Shown in pieces: positions 8,845-18,477 of a DNA stretch of 64,000 bases. Numbering within the stretch: the stretch's first letter is position 1; each line of letters begins with the position of its first letter. The notes beneath the pieces were generated by a model. It saw only the letters and a program-made list of their open reading frames with translations, made no database searches and had not been told where the DNA came from. This DNA is from Paraburkholderia franconis (lineage in GTDB: Bacteria > Pseudomonadota > Gammaproteobacteria > Burkholderiales > Burkholderiaceae). Both the position numbers and the translations under genes were made by a program. The stretch spans positions 124,001 through 188,000 of the forward strand of contig NZ_WHNP01000011.1 of the NCBI RefSeq assembly GCF_009362735.1. The letters are read 5' to 3'.

Positions 8845-11841
8845 ATGGCCACCATCGAACGTACTGCCTATCCGCGCTTTCCTAAGGTCCTTGCCACGCG
8901 GGACCTGCAAGCCTGCTACACACCCCTGCCCGATGAACTGGAATGGGCGCGGCGCTCGTCCCGGGGCGAGCGCCCCCGGCTGGGTCTGCTGGTGCTCCTG
9001 AAAGTCTTTCAGCAGATGCATCATTTCCCGTCGCTCGACAGCATCCCGGTGGCCGTCGTGGAACACGTGCGCGCGGTGGCAAATATCGGTCCCGCGGTAC
9101 GCTTCGGATATGACACGCAGGCATCGCCGACGCTGTTCCGGCATTACGCCGCAGTGCGTGAGCACCTCGGTGTCAAGCCGTACTACGGCACCGACGCGGG
9201 CACGATTGCGACGCGCGCCGCACATACGGCTGCGCTGTCCATGGACCAGCCGGTCGACATCATCAATGCCACGATCGACGAACTGATCGCGCAGGACATC
9301 GAACTACCGGCTTTTTCGACGCTGGACCGGATTACCGAGCAGATCCATGCAAAGACCCAGGCGCGACTTTTCCGGCGGGTCGCACGACGCCTGACCGATG
9401 AACAGAAGAACAATCTGGACCGTCTGCTGGCCCGCGACCTGTCGAGCCGGCAGACCGACTACAACCGCATCAAGCGCCACGCGAGGCGGCCATCGCGGCA
9501 GCACCTGGACCTGCTGATTGACCAGATTACCTGGCTCGACGAGATCGGCGACTTCACCATTGCGCTCGCCGGCGTCCCGGCATCAAAGCTGCGCTCACTG
9601 GCCACGCAGGCGATGGCACTCGACGCGTCCGCCCTCCGGAAAGACACTCTTCCCGAGAAACGTTACACATTGATCGTGGCGCTGCTTAATCGCATGCGCG
9701 TGCGCGCCCGCGACGATCTCGCCGACATGTTCGTGCGACGTATGGGTGCGATCCACAAGCGCGCGAGCGACGAACTGGAAATCGTTCAGCGCAGGCAGCG
9801 TGACAAGGTCGAGGTTCTCGTGGTCCTGCTCGATGGCGTCGTCGACATTCTTTCTGACGAGTCCGACGAGAGGACGATCGCGCAGTCCATACGAAAGTGG
9901 CTTGCACCGAAAGGCGACCTCGAACCGCTGCGTGAGAGCTGTGCCGAGATCCGCGCATTCAGCGGCCGCAATCACCTGCCGCTGCTCTGGAAGCATTTCC
10001 GGGCGCACCGTTCGGTCCTCATGCGTCTCGCCCGCACGCTCGAATGGGATTCCACGAGCCAGGTACGCACGCTTCTCGATGCGCTCGGTGTTGTGCTGGA
10101 AAACGAAACGTTACACCGCGAGTGGATCGATGCCGATGTGGACCTGAGTTTCGCAGCGGCGCGCTGGCGCAAGCTTGTGCGGCGCTCCCACGGCGAAGGG
10201 GCGCCGACCAACCGGCGCTATCTTGAGCTGTGCGTGTTCTCGTACATGGCGGAGGAACTGCGCGTCGGCGATCTGTGCGTGTCCGGGTCCGATGCCTACG
10301 CCGACTATCGCGACCACCTGCTGCCGTGGCGACAGTGTGAGCAGCAGTTGCCCGACTACTGCGCGAAAGTCGGCCTGCCGGAAACGGGCAGCGAATTCGT
10401 TGCCCAACTGCGTCAGTGGTTGACCGACGCGGCGAGTAAGCTTGACGACGAGTATCCGCGCGAGCGCGAGCATGTCACGATCGACCAGAAAGGCGAGCCA
10501 ATCCTGCGCAAGACCATCGCCAGGGAAATTCCAGCCAGTGCGATCGCCCTGCAGGAGCGGATCAATGCGCGTCTGCCGACCCGCAATGTGCTCGACATTC
10601 TCGCGAACATCGAGCACTGGACGCATTTTACCCGGCACTTCGGACCATTGTCCGGGATCGATCCGCAGATACGCAAGGCGGCCGAGCGGTATTTGCTGAC
10701 GATCTTCGCGATGGGCTGCAACCTGGGCCCGACCCAGGCGGCGCGCCATCTCGATACCGACGTGACGGCGCACATGCTGTCATTCGTGAACCGTCGGCAT
10801 ATGAATCTGGACAGGCTCGAGGCCGCGCAGCGCGAGTTGATCGAGCTATACCTGCGGCTCGATCTGCCAAAGCACTGGGGCGACGGCAAGACGGTAGCGG
10901 CCGACGGCACGCAGTACGACTTCTACGACAACAACCTGCTGGCCGGCTATCACTTCCGCTACCGGAAAATGGGTGCGGTCGCCTATCGCCACGTCGCCGA
11001 CAACTATATCGCGGTATTCCGGCATTTCATCCCGCCGGGCGTCTGGGAAGCGATCTATGTAATCGAAGGGCTGCTCAAGGCCGGCCTGTCCGTCAAGGCC
11101 GACACCGTGCATGCGGATACGCAGGGACAATCGGCCGCCGTGTTTGCGTTCACCCATCTGCTCGGCATCAAGCTGATGCCCAGAATCCGCAACTGGAAAG
11201 ACCTCGTGCTGTACCGCCCGCACAGCGACGAGAAGTACAGGCATATCGACGGGCTTTTCACGGCGACCATCGACTGGGTGCTGATCGAACGGCACTGGCA
11301 AGAGCTCATGCAGGTGGCTGTGTCGATCCAGGCGGGCACGATCTCTTCACCGTTGCTGCTGCGCCGCCTTGGGTCGGAGAGCCGCAAGAACCGCCTGTAT
11401 CTCGCTGCACGCGAACTCGGCAATGTCGTACGGACGGTCTTTCTCCTTGAATGGATCGGCAGCCGGGAACTGCGCCAGGACGTGACGGCAAGCACCAACA
11501 AGATAGAGTCATACAACGGCTTCGCCAAATGGCTGTCGTTCGGCGGCGATGTGATCGCGGAGAATGAGCCGGAAGAGCAACAAAAACGGCTACGCTACAA
11601 TGACCTCATCGCATCGGCCGTGATCCTGCAGAACACGGTGGACATGATGCGGGCCCTGCGCGACATGGTGGCCGAGGGCGAGAAGGTCCGCACCGAGGAC
11701 ATTGAATTCGTGAGCCCATATGCGACGCACAACATTCGCCGCTTCGGGCGCTACCGGCTGCATCTGGAACGTCCGCCCGAAAGCTGGATCAACGATGCCC
11801 TGTTTGGCCGGGCGGCCCGGCCTCACGACGAAATGAGGTAA
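8845..11841 (+). CDS. tnpA: Tn3-family transposase
   Basis: 998 residues, full length for Tn3 transposases. The catalytic DDE residues are visible: Asp in AADGTQYDFYDN (about 685-690), Asp in HADTQGQSAAVFA (about 755) and Glu in STNKIESYNGFAKW (about 887). The N-terminal DUF4158-like DNA-binding part is present (TAYPRFPKVLATRDLQACYT). It performs replicative transposition by acting on the terminal repeats. The frame is intact. tnpC follows 6 bases after the stop. Confidence 0.96.
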   Translation: MATIERTAYPRFPKVLATRDLQACYTPLPDELEWARRSSRGERPRLGLLVLLKVFQQMHHFPSLDSIPVAVVEHVRAVANIGPAVRFGYDTQASPTLFRHYAAVREHLGVKPYYGTDAGTIATRAAHTAALSMDQPVDIINATIDELIAQDIELPAFSTLDRITEQIHAKTQARLFRRVARRLTDEQKNNLDRLLARDLSSRQTDYNRIKRHARRPSRQHLDLLIDQITWLDEIGDFTIALAGVPASKLRSLATQAMALDASALRKDTLPEKRYTLIVALLNRMRVRARDDLADMFVRRMGAIHKRASDELEIVQRRQRDKVEVLVVLLDGVVDILSDESDERTIAQSIRKWLAPKGDLEPLRESCAEIRAFSGRNHLPLLWKHFRAHRSVLMRLARTLEWDSTSQVRTLLDALGVVLENETLHREWIDADVDLSFAAARWRKLVRRSHGEGAPTNRRYLELCVFSYMAEELRVGDLCVSGSDAYADYRDHLLPWRQCEQQLPDYCAKVGLPETGSEFVAQLRQWLTDAASKLDDEYPREREHVTIDQKGEPILRKTIAREIPASAIALQERINARLPTRNVLDILANIEHWTHFTRHFGPLSGIDPQIRKAAERYLLTIFAMGCNLGPTQAARHLDTDVTAHMLSFVNRRHMNLDRLEAAQRELIELYLRLDLPKHWGDGKTVAADGTQYDFYDNNLLAGYHFRYRKMGAVAYRHVADNYIAVFRHFIPPGVWEAIYVIEGLLKAGLSVKADTVHADTQGQSAAVFAFTHLLGIKLMPRIRNWKDLVLYRPHSDEKYRHIDGLFTATIDWVLIERHWQELMQVAVSIQAGTISSPLLLRRLGSESRKNRLYLAARELGNVVRTVFLLEWIGSRELRQDVTASTNKIESYNGFAKWLSFGGDVIAENEPEEQQKRLRYNDLIASAVILQNTVDMMRALRDMVAEGEKVRTEDIEFVSPYATHNIRRFGRYRLHLERPPESWINDALFGRAARPHDEMR

Positions 11842-11847
11842 CGCTGG

Positions 11848-12219
11848 ATGAGCGCGAGAGCCGCGGTGACCACCACCCCGTACGGTGAAGTTGATGCCGC
11901 CGCACTGGAGGGACTGCAGTCGCGCTATGACGCGGCGCGGGTGCTCGATGCGGTGGATACGCTCGACGAACTGCGCACGGGCCTTAACGATCCGGAAGGC
12001 CTGCGGGACGATCTGTTGCGCCTGCATGGCATCGTGCATGCACTCGTCAACGGCGCGAACTTCGCGGCAACAACCCGGGACGCGTCGATTGTCGAGCAGC
12101 TCGAGGACGTGCTTGACCAGATCGATCACTATGTCGCCGGACTTTTATCGATCCGCGATGTACTGCGCCCGCTCGAAGCGCTCCGCCATGAAGATATGGC
12201 AGGCCCAGATCGCGATTGA
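11848..12219 (+). CDS. tnpC: TnpC-type regulator of Tn3 transposase
   Basis: 123 residues, soluble and helical, immediately downstream of tnpA (6-base gap). Length, position and sequence style (LEGLQSRYDAARVLDAVDTL; a long helix through VEQLEDVLDQIDHYVAGLLS) match the post-transcriptional TnpC regulator known from Tn4651, which lowers tnpA expression. Assignment is from family memory and context rather than a catalytic motif. Confidence 0.75.
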   Translation: MSARAAVTTTPYGEVDAAALEGLQSRYDAARVLDAVDTLDELRTGLNDPEGLRDDLLRLHGIVHALVNGANFAATTRDASIVEQLEDVLDQIDHYVAGLLSIRDVLRPLEALRHEDMAGPDRD

Positions 12220-12287
12220 GCTGGCAGCGAATCTCCCCCCCGTGCTTATCCGTCAGGGGAGCGTGGAGTGATACCTCGAGCCAGCAA

Positions 12288-13265
12288 CTATGCTGCAGGC
12301 AATGCGATGACGGGTAGCTCCTGCACGTCTGCGCCTGGCGTTGCGAGTGCCGATTCGATGCGATGCTGCGCGAACGGATCGGCCGCGTCGATGTAGCGCA
12401 TCGCAGAGCGCACGTCTTTCCAGCCAACGTACTGCATCAGCATCTTCAGATCCCAGCCGTTCGAGTTGGCCCACGTTGCGAAGCCCCGCCGTAGCGAATG
12501 GCTGCTGTAGCTGTCCGGCGCGGCCAGGCCTGCCGCCTGGAAAAGCGCACGCAACAGCGGCACGAAGCTGCCCGCATGCAGTCCCTCGTCGCTGATGGTT
12601 CCCCAGCGGTCAATGCTCCGGAACACGGGCCCCTCCGTCACGCCGGACGCCGCAATCCACGCCTCGTAAGCCGTCACCGGACACAGGCGTGAAAGCGCCG
12701 GGGCCTTGAAGGTCGCGCCCAGCTGCGCGCGGTCGCCTTTCGTGCGGGGCAGGTACAGCGTCATGCCGCGGCCCGCCTCAACGGCTACGTGCTCGATCCG
12801 CAGCCGACTGAGTTCGTCGGAGCGAAAGCCGCGCCAGAAGCCCAGCAGCACCAGGGCGCGGTTGCGAATGCACGCGAGGCGCTCGCGCTCGTCTGCTTCC
12901 CTGGCGATCTGCTCATCGAGCCAGGCTGTGAGCTTTTCGAGCTGCGCGAGCTGCATGGGTTTCGCCCGCTTCTCGGTTGCGGGATGCAGCGCGACGATGC
13001 CTCTGAGGACCTTGCGTACATGCGGTGCCTTCGTCGGATCCGGAAAACCCTGCGTCTGATGCCATTGCGCGAGCGCTGCAAGCCGCGAGCGCAGGGTATT
13101 GATAGACAGGGTTTCTGCGTGATCCGCAAGGTACCGGGCGATCATGTCAGCGCTCGCGGGCAGAAAACCGCCCCATTCAACCTCGAAATGCCGGAGCGCC
13201 GACTGGTAACTGCGCCGGGTGTTTTCGCGCGTCGCGGCTTCGACGTAGCGATCGATGGCAGACAT
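12288..13265 (-). CDS. tnpS: tyrosine recombinase, TnpS-type cointegrate resolvase
   Basis: 325 residues. An N-terminal SAM-like core-binding domain (TRRSYQSALRHFEVEWGGFL) precedes a catalytic domain with the first Arg in GFWRGFRSDELSRLR, the box SSHSLRRGFATWAN (His-x-x-Arg) and the nucleophile Tyr in SAMRYIDAADPF. In Tn4651-type transposons this enzyme (TnpS), together with TnpT, resolves the cointegrate. It is divergent from the helicase gene, so the recombination site could lie in the 13266-13375 interval. A generic phage-type integrase is the alternative, but the transposon setting favours TnpS. Confidence 0.8.
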   Translation of the reverse strand: MSAIDRYVEAATRENTRRSYQSALRHFEVEWGGFLPASADMIARYLADHAETLSINTLRSRLAALAQWHQTQGFPDPTKAPHVRKVLRGIVALHPATEKRAKPMQLAQLEKLTAWLDEQIAREADERERLACIRNRALVLLGFWRGFRSDELSRLRIEHVAVEAGRGMTLYLPRTKGDRAQLGATFKAPALSRLCPVTAYEAWIAASGVTEGPVFRSIDRWGTISDEGLHAGSFVPLLRALFQAAGLAAPDSYSSHSLRRGFATWANSNGWDLKMLMQYVGWKDVRSAMRYIDAADPFAQHRIESALATPGADVQELPVIALPAA

Positions 13266-13375
13266 GGCTCGTGGGTAAAATCAGGTGATCTGTATCGGAC
13301 ACGATGATATGCAACAACGAACGTGTGCGCCAGCCGGCGTGCTCGATAGGAGCCAGGGTTTCGGCCGGTGAAGCA
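13266..13375. promoter_or_regulatory. divergent promoter region, candidate resolution site
   Basis: The only sizeable space between the divergent recombinase and helicase genes. It holds a near-palindrome TATCG-GACA-CGATGATA at 13293-13309, which might be a recombination core or operator. In Tn4651 the site lies between tnpS and tnpT; here a helicase gene has been inserted between those two, so the site could also lie at 15815-15999. Confidence 0.35.
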
Positions 13376-15814
13376 ATGAACGAAGGCAAGCTGCTACAGG
13401 CAGACTGGGAAAATTTCACACGCGAGGAGCTGCTCGCGGAGCTCGCCCGCCTGCAGGCCGAAATCGCGCGGCTCACCGCCTTGCTGCCGGCAACGCTGCA
13501 GGCGCAGGCAAAGCCCGTGCGGGTGGCCCGGAACGAACCATCGCCAGCAGTGCGAAACACTGGCGCCCCCGTACTTTCGCCCCAGCAGAAGGTCCAGCTC
13601 TTCCGGCGGCTGTTTCGCGGCCGCACGGATGTCTATCCGCTACGCTGGGAAAGCCGCAATTCCGGAAAATCCGGCTACGCGCCGGCGTGCGCCAACGAAT
13701 GGCGCGCCGGGATCTGCGACAAGCCCCGCATCCGCTGCGCCGACTGCGGGCATCGTGTACTGCTGACGCTGGACGACCAGGTCGTCTATGCGCACCTGGC
13801 CGGCGATCGCACGGTGGGCCTCTATCCGCTGATGCCGGACGGCACCTGCTACCTGCTCGCTGTCGATTTCGACGAGGAAGGCTGGCGTGAAGATGCGCAG
13901 GCGTTCCGGCAATCCTGCCTCGAGATGGACGTGCCCGTATCGCTCGAAATCTCGCGTTCCGGCAATGGCGCGCACGCGTGGATCTTCTTCTCGTCGGCCG
14001 TCGCTGCACGCGACGCGCGACGGATGGGCTCAGCCATCATCAGCCACACCTGCGCCCGGACCCGGCAGCTCGAACTGACGTCCTATGACCGGCTCTTTCC
14101 AAACCAGGATGTGCTGCCCAAAGGCGGCTTCGGTAACCTCATTGCCCTGCCGCTGCAGAAGCAGCCACGCGAGCACGGTTGGAGCGTGTTTGTCGATGAC
14201 GGCTTTCAGCCGTACGCTGACCAGTGGTCGTATCTCGCGTCCGTGCAAACCATGGACAGCCGCGACATCGAGGGGGTGATCTTTCGCGCCACGGGCGGTG
14301 CGCACCCGCTCGACGTCGCGTTCATCGCCGAGGAGGACCAGGCCGAACCTTGGAAGCCACCGCCCGCGCAACCGAAGCGGCTGGCCGGAACGATGCCGGC
14401 GTCGCTTACGCTGACGCTCGCGAACCAGCTCTATCTTGAAAAGGCGCAGCTTCCGCAGGCACTGCTCAACCGACTCATCCGGCTGGCCGCCTTCCAGAAT
14501 CCGGAGTTCTATCGAGCCCAGGCGCGCGGCTTCAGCGTATGGGACAAGCCACGCATCATTGGGCGCGCCGAGAACTGCCCGCGCCACATTGCATTGCCGC
14601 GCGGATGCCTTGACGACGTCGTGACGCTACTGCGCGATAACGACATCGCCTGCGACATCCGCGAAGAGCGCTGCACCGGCGAGCCGCTTGCAGTTCCTTT
14701 TGCCGGCACGTTGCGCGATGACCAGCAGGCGGCCGTTACCGACCTGCTGCGACACGACACCGGCATCCTGCATGCGCCGACGGCGTTCGGCAAGACCGTG
14801 ACGGCGGCCGCGATGATCGCGCAGCGTGGCGTCAACACACTCGTGCTTGTGCACCGCCGGGAGCTGCTTGACCAGTGGCGCGAGCGCCTGCAGTCGTTTC
14901 TCGCACTCGACGCGCGCGCGATCGGCACGATCGGCAGCGGCAAGTCGAAGGCGACGGGCCGGATCGATGTCGCGATGTTGCAATCCGTGGCACCCGATGG
15001 TGCCCGCGGCGAGCTGTTGCGGCGTTACGGCCATGTCATCGTCGATGAATGTCATCACGTCTCCGCGGATTCCTTCGAGGCCGTGCTCAAGGGCGTCAAT
15101 GCACGCTATGTGCTCGGACTGACGGCGACGCCGGTGCGGCGCGACAGCCAGCAACCGGTGATGTTCATGCTGTGCGGACCGATCCGGCATGCGGCGAAAT
15201 CGCCCGCCGGCGCACCGCAGGTGCTTGAGGTTTTCCCGCAAAGGCTTGCCTCCGCGGTGGACGTCGCGGCCGACGCGCCAATCCAGGAGGTCTTCGCGCG
15301 TCTCGCCCAGGATGCGTCGCGCACGCACATGATCGCCACGGCCATCCGTGAGCAATACGTGCAGGGGCGGAACGTGCTGGTGCTCACCGAGCGGACGGAC
15401 CATCTCGAAAGCCTGCAGCAGGTCCTGGAGGACACGGTGAAGCCGCTGTTTGTGCTGCACGGTCGCCTCGGCAGGAAAGCGCGCGCTACCCAGTTGGCGG
15501 CCCTTGACGCGCTGCCCGGCGACACGCCCCGTGTGGTGCTGGCGACTGGCAGGCTCGTAGGCGAAGGCTTCGACCACCCGGCGCTGGACACCCTGGTGCT
15601 GGCCATGCCGGTTGCGTGGAGGGGCACGCTGCAGCAGTACGCCGGCCGGCTGCACCGCGAGCATGCGGGCAAGACCGGCGTACGGGTGATCGATTATGTG
15701 GATGGCGGCCATCCGGTGCTGCAGCGCATGTGGGAGAAACGCCAGCGCGGCTACTGGGCAATGGGCTATCAGGTCCGCACGCCCGGAGAAGATCTCCAGC
15801 TGCAGCTGGCCTGA
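13376..15814 (+). CDS. TOTE conflict-system type primase fused to SF2 helicase
   Basis: About 812 residues from the ATG at 13376 (an in-frame ATG at 13304 exists but its extension looks non-coding). Order: a short N-terminal coiled coil (ELLAELARLQAEIARL), then an archaeo-eukaryotic primase-like domain (about 70-330). Within it are a Cys cluster (ACANEW, then IRCADCGH), the metal motif LAVDFDEEGW (about 162-170), the catalytic SRSGNGAHAWIFF (193-205) and FPNQDVLPKGGFGNLIALP. A superfamily 2 helicase follows: Walker A APTAFGKT (about 467), DECHH (about 557), LTATPVRRD (about 581), HGRLGRK, and motif VI QYAGRLHRE (about 753). This is the TOTE primase-helicase architecture, proposed for mobile-element replication or conflict. 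No nuclease domain is apparent. Confidence 0.88.
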   Translation: MNEGKLLQADWENFTREELLAELARLQAEIARLTALLPATLQAQAKPVRVARNEPSPAVRNTGAPVLSPQQKVQLFRRLFRGRTDVYPLRWESRNSGKSGYAPACANEWRAGICDKPRIRCADCGHRVLLTLDDQVVYAHLAGDRTVGLYPLMPDGTCYLLAVDFDEEGWREDAQAFRQSCLEMDVPVSLEISRSGNGAHAWIFFSSAVAARDARRMGSAIISHTCARTRQLELTSYDRLFPNQDVLPKGGFGNLIALPLQKQPREHGWSVFVDDGFQPYADQWSYLASVQTMDSRDIEGVIFRATGGAHPLDVAFIAEEDQAEPWKPPPAQPKRLAGTMPASLTLTLANQLYLEKAQLPQALLNRLIRLAAFQNPEFYRAQARGFSVWDKPRIIGRAENCPRHIALPRGCLDDVVTLLRDNDIACDIREERCTGEPLAVPFAGTLRDDQQAAVTDLLRHDTGILHAPTAFGKTVTAAAMIAQRGVNTLVLVHRRELLDQWRERLQSFLALDARAIGTIGSGKSKATGRIDVAMLQSVAPDGARGELLRRYGHVIVDECHHVSADSFEAVLKGVNARYVLGLTATPVRRDSQQPVMFMLCGPIRHAAKSPAGAPQVLEVFPQRLASAVDVAADAPIQEVFARLAQDASRTHMIATAIREQYVQGRNVLVLTERTDHLESLQQVLEDTVKPLFVLHGRLGRKARATQLAALDALPGDTPRVVLATGRLVGEGFDHPALDTLVLAMPVAWRGTLQQYAGRLHREHAGKTGVRVIDYVDGGHPVLQRMWEKRQRGYWAMGYQVRTPGEDLQLQLA

Positions 15815-15947
15815 AATCGGGCAGCGAATCCGTATTCCGTACCGTTTCCGGCCGCCGGAAGCCACTCTTCGGCTCTCACATTCGATAATCCACCTTTATC
15901 GCAAGCCAGTCACACCCACATCCAGCCGCTCTTGACCGCGTGCATTG

Positions 15948-15986
15948 ATACGTATATACATGGTACGTAATACAGTACGATATTCG
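15948..15986. promoter_or_regulatory. palindrome-rich operator/promoter upstream of the KfrA-like gene
   Basis: The 40 bases before the gene at 16000 repeat TACGTA-like half sites (GATACGTATATACATGGTAC, then GTAATACAGTACGATAT). AT-rich inverted repeats here fit autoregulation by the KfrA-type DNA-binding domain, or a TnpT-binding recombination site. The signal is seen in sequence; the role is inferred. Confidence 0.5.
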
Positions 15987-15999
15987 AGCGAGGAAGCAG

Positions 16000-16986
16000 A
16001 TGGCCCGCACCGGTCTTACGCGTATCGACGTAAAGCGCGCCCGCGACGCGTTGCTTGCGCAGGGGCAGCACACATCGATCGACGCGATACGTATCGCGCT
16101 CGGCAACACGGGCTCGAAAACCACGATCCACCGGTACCTGAAGGAACTGGAGGAAGATGAGGGCGCGTCACTCACACGCGCCGGGTCGCTCTCGGACGCG
16201 ATCCAGGATCTGGTGGCCCGGCTCGCGGCCCGCCTGCATGAAGAAGCACAAGCCCTCGTCGACCGGCAGGCCGCCGCTGCGGCCGCGCAGCGCCAGCAGG
16301 CGCAGTCCGAAATCGCAAGGCTCGGCGCTGAGCTGGCCACGGTGCGGGAGCAACTCTCCGGCGCGACCGCCGCCCTTTGCGCGGAGCAGGAGGCGCACGC
16401 CGGGACTCGCGTGGCGCTGCATCAGCGCGACCTGGACGTCGACCGGCTCACCCAGCAGGTAGGCGACCAGACCGAGCGTGTTGCCGAGCAGGAAGGCTTC
16501 CGCCTGTCGCTTGAGGCCAAGCTCGTGCATGCGCGTGATGCCCTCGAGCACTTCCGTACGGCCGCGCGCGAGCAGCGCGAACAGGAAGCGCGCCGACATG
16601 AGCAGCAGGTCCAGCAGGTGCAGGCTGAGCTACGCCAGGCGAACCAGACGGCCATCGTCCGGCAGAACGAGATCACACAGCTGAACCGGGACAACGCGCG
16701 GCTCGTCGCCGAAGCGACGGCCACGACCCGGCTCGCACGCGATCAGCAGGCACATGGCGAGGCGCTGCAGTCCGCCCTCAATCGTGCGCTCACCGATCGG
16801 GCGCGCGCCGAGGCGGAGCGCGACGCAGCGCAGGCGGCAGCCGATGCGCGGGCAGCCGAGCTGCTCCAGGTACGCGAGGCTCGCGACTCGCTCCGCGCGG
16901 ACCTCACGAAGCTGGCCGCGCAGCTCGAAGCACAGCAGCAGCTCCTGGTGGACTACCGGATGCGGCTGGGCGGCGCGGCTGGCTGA
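16000..16986 (+). CDS. tnpT: KfrA-like DNA-binding coiled-coil protein, TnpT-type
   Basis: 328 residues. A helix-turn-helix N-terminal domain (IDAIRIALGNTGSKTTIHRY, about 27-46) belongs to the KfrA_N type. It is followed by an almost uninterrupted Ala/Arg/Gln/Glu-rich coiled coil (about 70-320). Good AGGAAG binding site before the ATG. In Tn4651-like transposons a protein of this size and shape (TnpT) helps the tyrosine recombinase resolve cointegrates. A plasmid-type KfrA partition or regulator protein is the alternative. Three other transposition genes in the same element support the TnpT reading. Confidence 0.72.
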   Translation: MARTGLTRIDVKRARDALLAQGQHTSIDAIRIALGNTGSKTTIHRYLKELEEDEGASLTRAGSLSDAIQDLVARLAARLHEEAQALVDRQAAAAAAQRQQAQSEIARLGAELATVREQLSGATAALCAEQEAHAGTRVALHQRDLDVDRLTQQVGDQTERVAEQEGFRLSLEAKLVHARDALEHFRTAAREQREQEARRHEQQVQQVQAELRQANQTAIVRQNEITQLNRDNARLVAEATATTRLARDQQAHGEALQSALNRALTDRARAEAERDAAQAAADARAAELLQVREARDSLRADLTKLAAQLEAQQQLLVDYRMRLGGAAG

Positions 16987-17154
16987 AAGCGCCGCATCGC
17001 GTGCCGAAAGGACGTCAGAATGGCAACGCGCACGCCTTTCGGCGCTTGCCATGAAGCATTCCGGCTTTCGCGTCGGCTCGGAGTTTCATGGCTCCGGCGG
17101 GTTGCGCACCAGCACATTCACCTTCTTCCATGCGCTTCGCTACGGGAATCTGGC

Positions 17155-18360
17155 ATGAGCGAATACCAATACTACGAGTTTGCATGCGTCGACCAGCTGC
17201 TTACGGCAACCCAGCAGGCAGAGTTGCGCAGTTTCTCCACGCGGGCCACGATCACCGCCTCGAGCTTCGTCAACGAATATCACTGGGGAAATCTCAAGGG
17301 CGACCCGCTCGAATGGGTACAGCAATATTTCGATGCCCACGTCTACTCCTCCAACTGGGGGAGCTGCCGCCTGCTTCTTCGCCTGCCGCACGGGACGATT
17401 GACGCGGCGACCATCCGCGATTACGTCAAGGCTGGACGAAAGAGGCGCTCCCGTTTCCAGAAAGCATTCGAGGCCATGGACGTCGATGACTGGTGCCTCC
17501 TCGACTGGTCGTTCAACGATGACTCGGGCGAACACGCCCGCTTCTCGGAGGAGATGGATGGTGCGGGGTGGATGACGCGCCTGCTGCCCGTACGCGACGA
17601 GCTGCTCGGCGGCGATGCCCGCCCGCTTTATCTTGGATGGCTTGCCCGACTCGGGAATGATGAGCTACACGACAATGAAATCGAACCGCCGGTGCCTGCG
17701 GGATTACAGGCGTTGACGCCCGCACAGGTAGCACTGGCCGAGTTTCTGATGCTGGATGCGGATTGGCTCGCCGCCGCCGCCGAGGCCAGCCCGTCATTAC
17801 TGGCCCCAGAATCCAGCGGGAGCGAAGACAGGCGCTTTGATCCCTGGTTACGTGAGTTGCCGGTTGAGGAAATGCGGGCGAAACTGCGCATGCTGCTACA
17901 GGGGCGCAGCCGTGAAGCGGAGCGAACGCTTCGAAACGCTTTTCTCAAATGGGAGAAAGGTAGGAATGCAAAGCAATTGAATTTGCCCAGGCGCCGTCGA
18001 ATATCCGAAATCGAATCAAGGGTCGCCTCTCATCGTGCCATCCGTGAAAGAAGGGAGGAGGAAGCACGCCAGGCAGCCGAGGCCCGCCGTCGTGAGGAAC
18101 GCACACGGTACCTCACATCACTTCTCGAACAGGAAGACACGGCGTGGTCAAGCATCGATGCTCAACTGCGACGCACAACGGGCAGCGCCTACGATCAAGC
18201 ATTCCACAAGTTGCAGGATCTCGCCGAAGCATATGCAAACGCCAGGCGGGATGCCGTATTCCGGCGTCGCCTGGCGCAATTGATGTCGAGTCACGGCAAG
18301 CGGGGAGCCTGGCTTGCCCGGCTGCAAAAAGCGGGGTATTTGTGGCAACCCAAGTCTTAG
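17155..18360 (+). CDS. uncharacterised 401-aa transposon-borne protein
   Basis: Starts MSEYQYYEFACVDQLLTATQ. The N-terminal half is well structured, with conserved-looking aromatic and acidic motifs (FVNEYHWGNLKGDPLEWVQQ, NWGSCRLLLRLPHG, DDWCLLDWSFNDDSGEH). The C-terminal third is a basic coiled coil (REEEARQAAEARRREERTRY). No signal or membrane segment. Similar proteins, as far as I recall, occur beside SWIM zinc-finger proteins, but I know no function. It is the last gene before the right inverted repeat, so it counts as cargo. The upstream in-frame start at 17020 is less likely. Confidence 0.7.
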   Translation: MSEYQYYEFACVDQLLTATQQAELRSFSTRATITASSFVNEYHWGNLKGDPLEWVQQYFDAHVYSSNWGSCRLLLRLPHGTIDAATIRDYVKAGRKRRSRFQKAFEAMDVDDWCLLDWSFNDDSGEHARFSEEMDGAGWMTRLLPVRDELLGGDARPLYLGWLARLGNDELHDNEIEPPVPAGLQALTPAQVALAEFLMLDADWLAAAAEASPSLLAPESSGSEDRRFDPWLRELPVEEMRAKLRMLLQGRSREAERTLRNAFLKWEKGRNAKQLNLPRRRRISEIESRVASHRAIRERREEEARQAAEARRREERTRYLTSLLEQEDTAWSSIDAQLRRTTGSAYDQAFHKLQDLAEAYANARRDAVFRRRLAQLMSSHGKRGAWLARLQKAGYLWQPKS

Positions 18361-18477
18361 CCTTCTTACTGAATCAAAGGAATTTCCGCAAATCCGGGAT
18401 GAGCTCCGAGCCCACATGGCACGCCCGGCATATATGCCAATTTTCGGCGATTTGGCCAAGTCATAATAACTTGGACG

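Noticed and set aside
14627..15865. 412-codon minus-strand frame
   Set aside because: Antisense to the primase-helicase, whose motifs are unambiguous; GC-rich codon phase keeps the opposite frame open.
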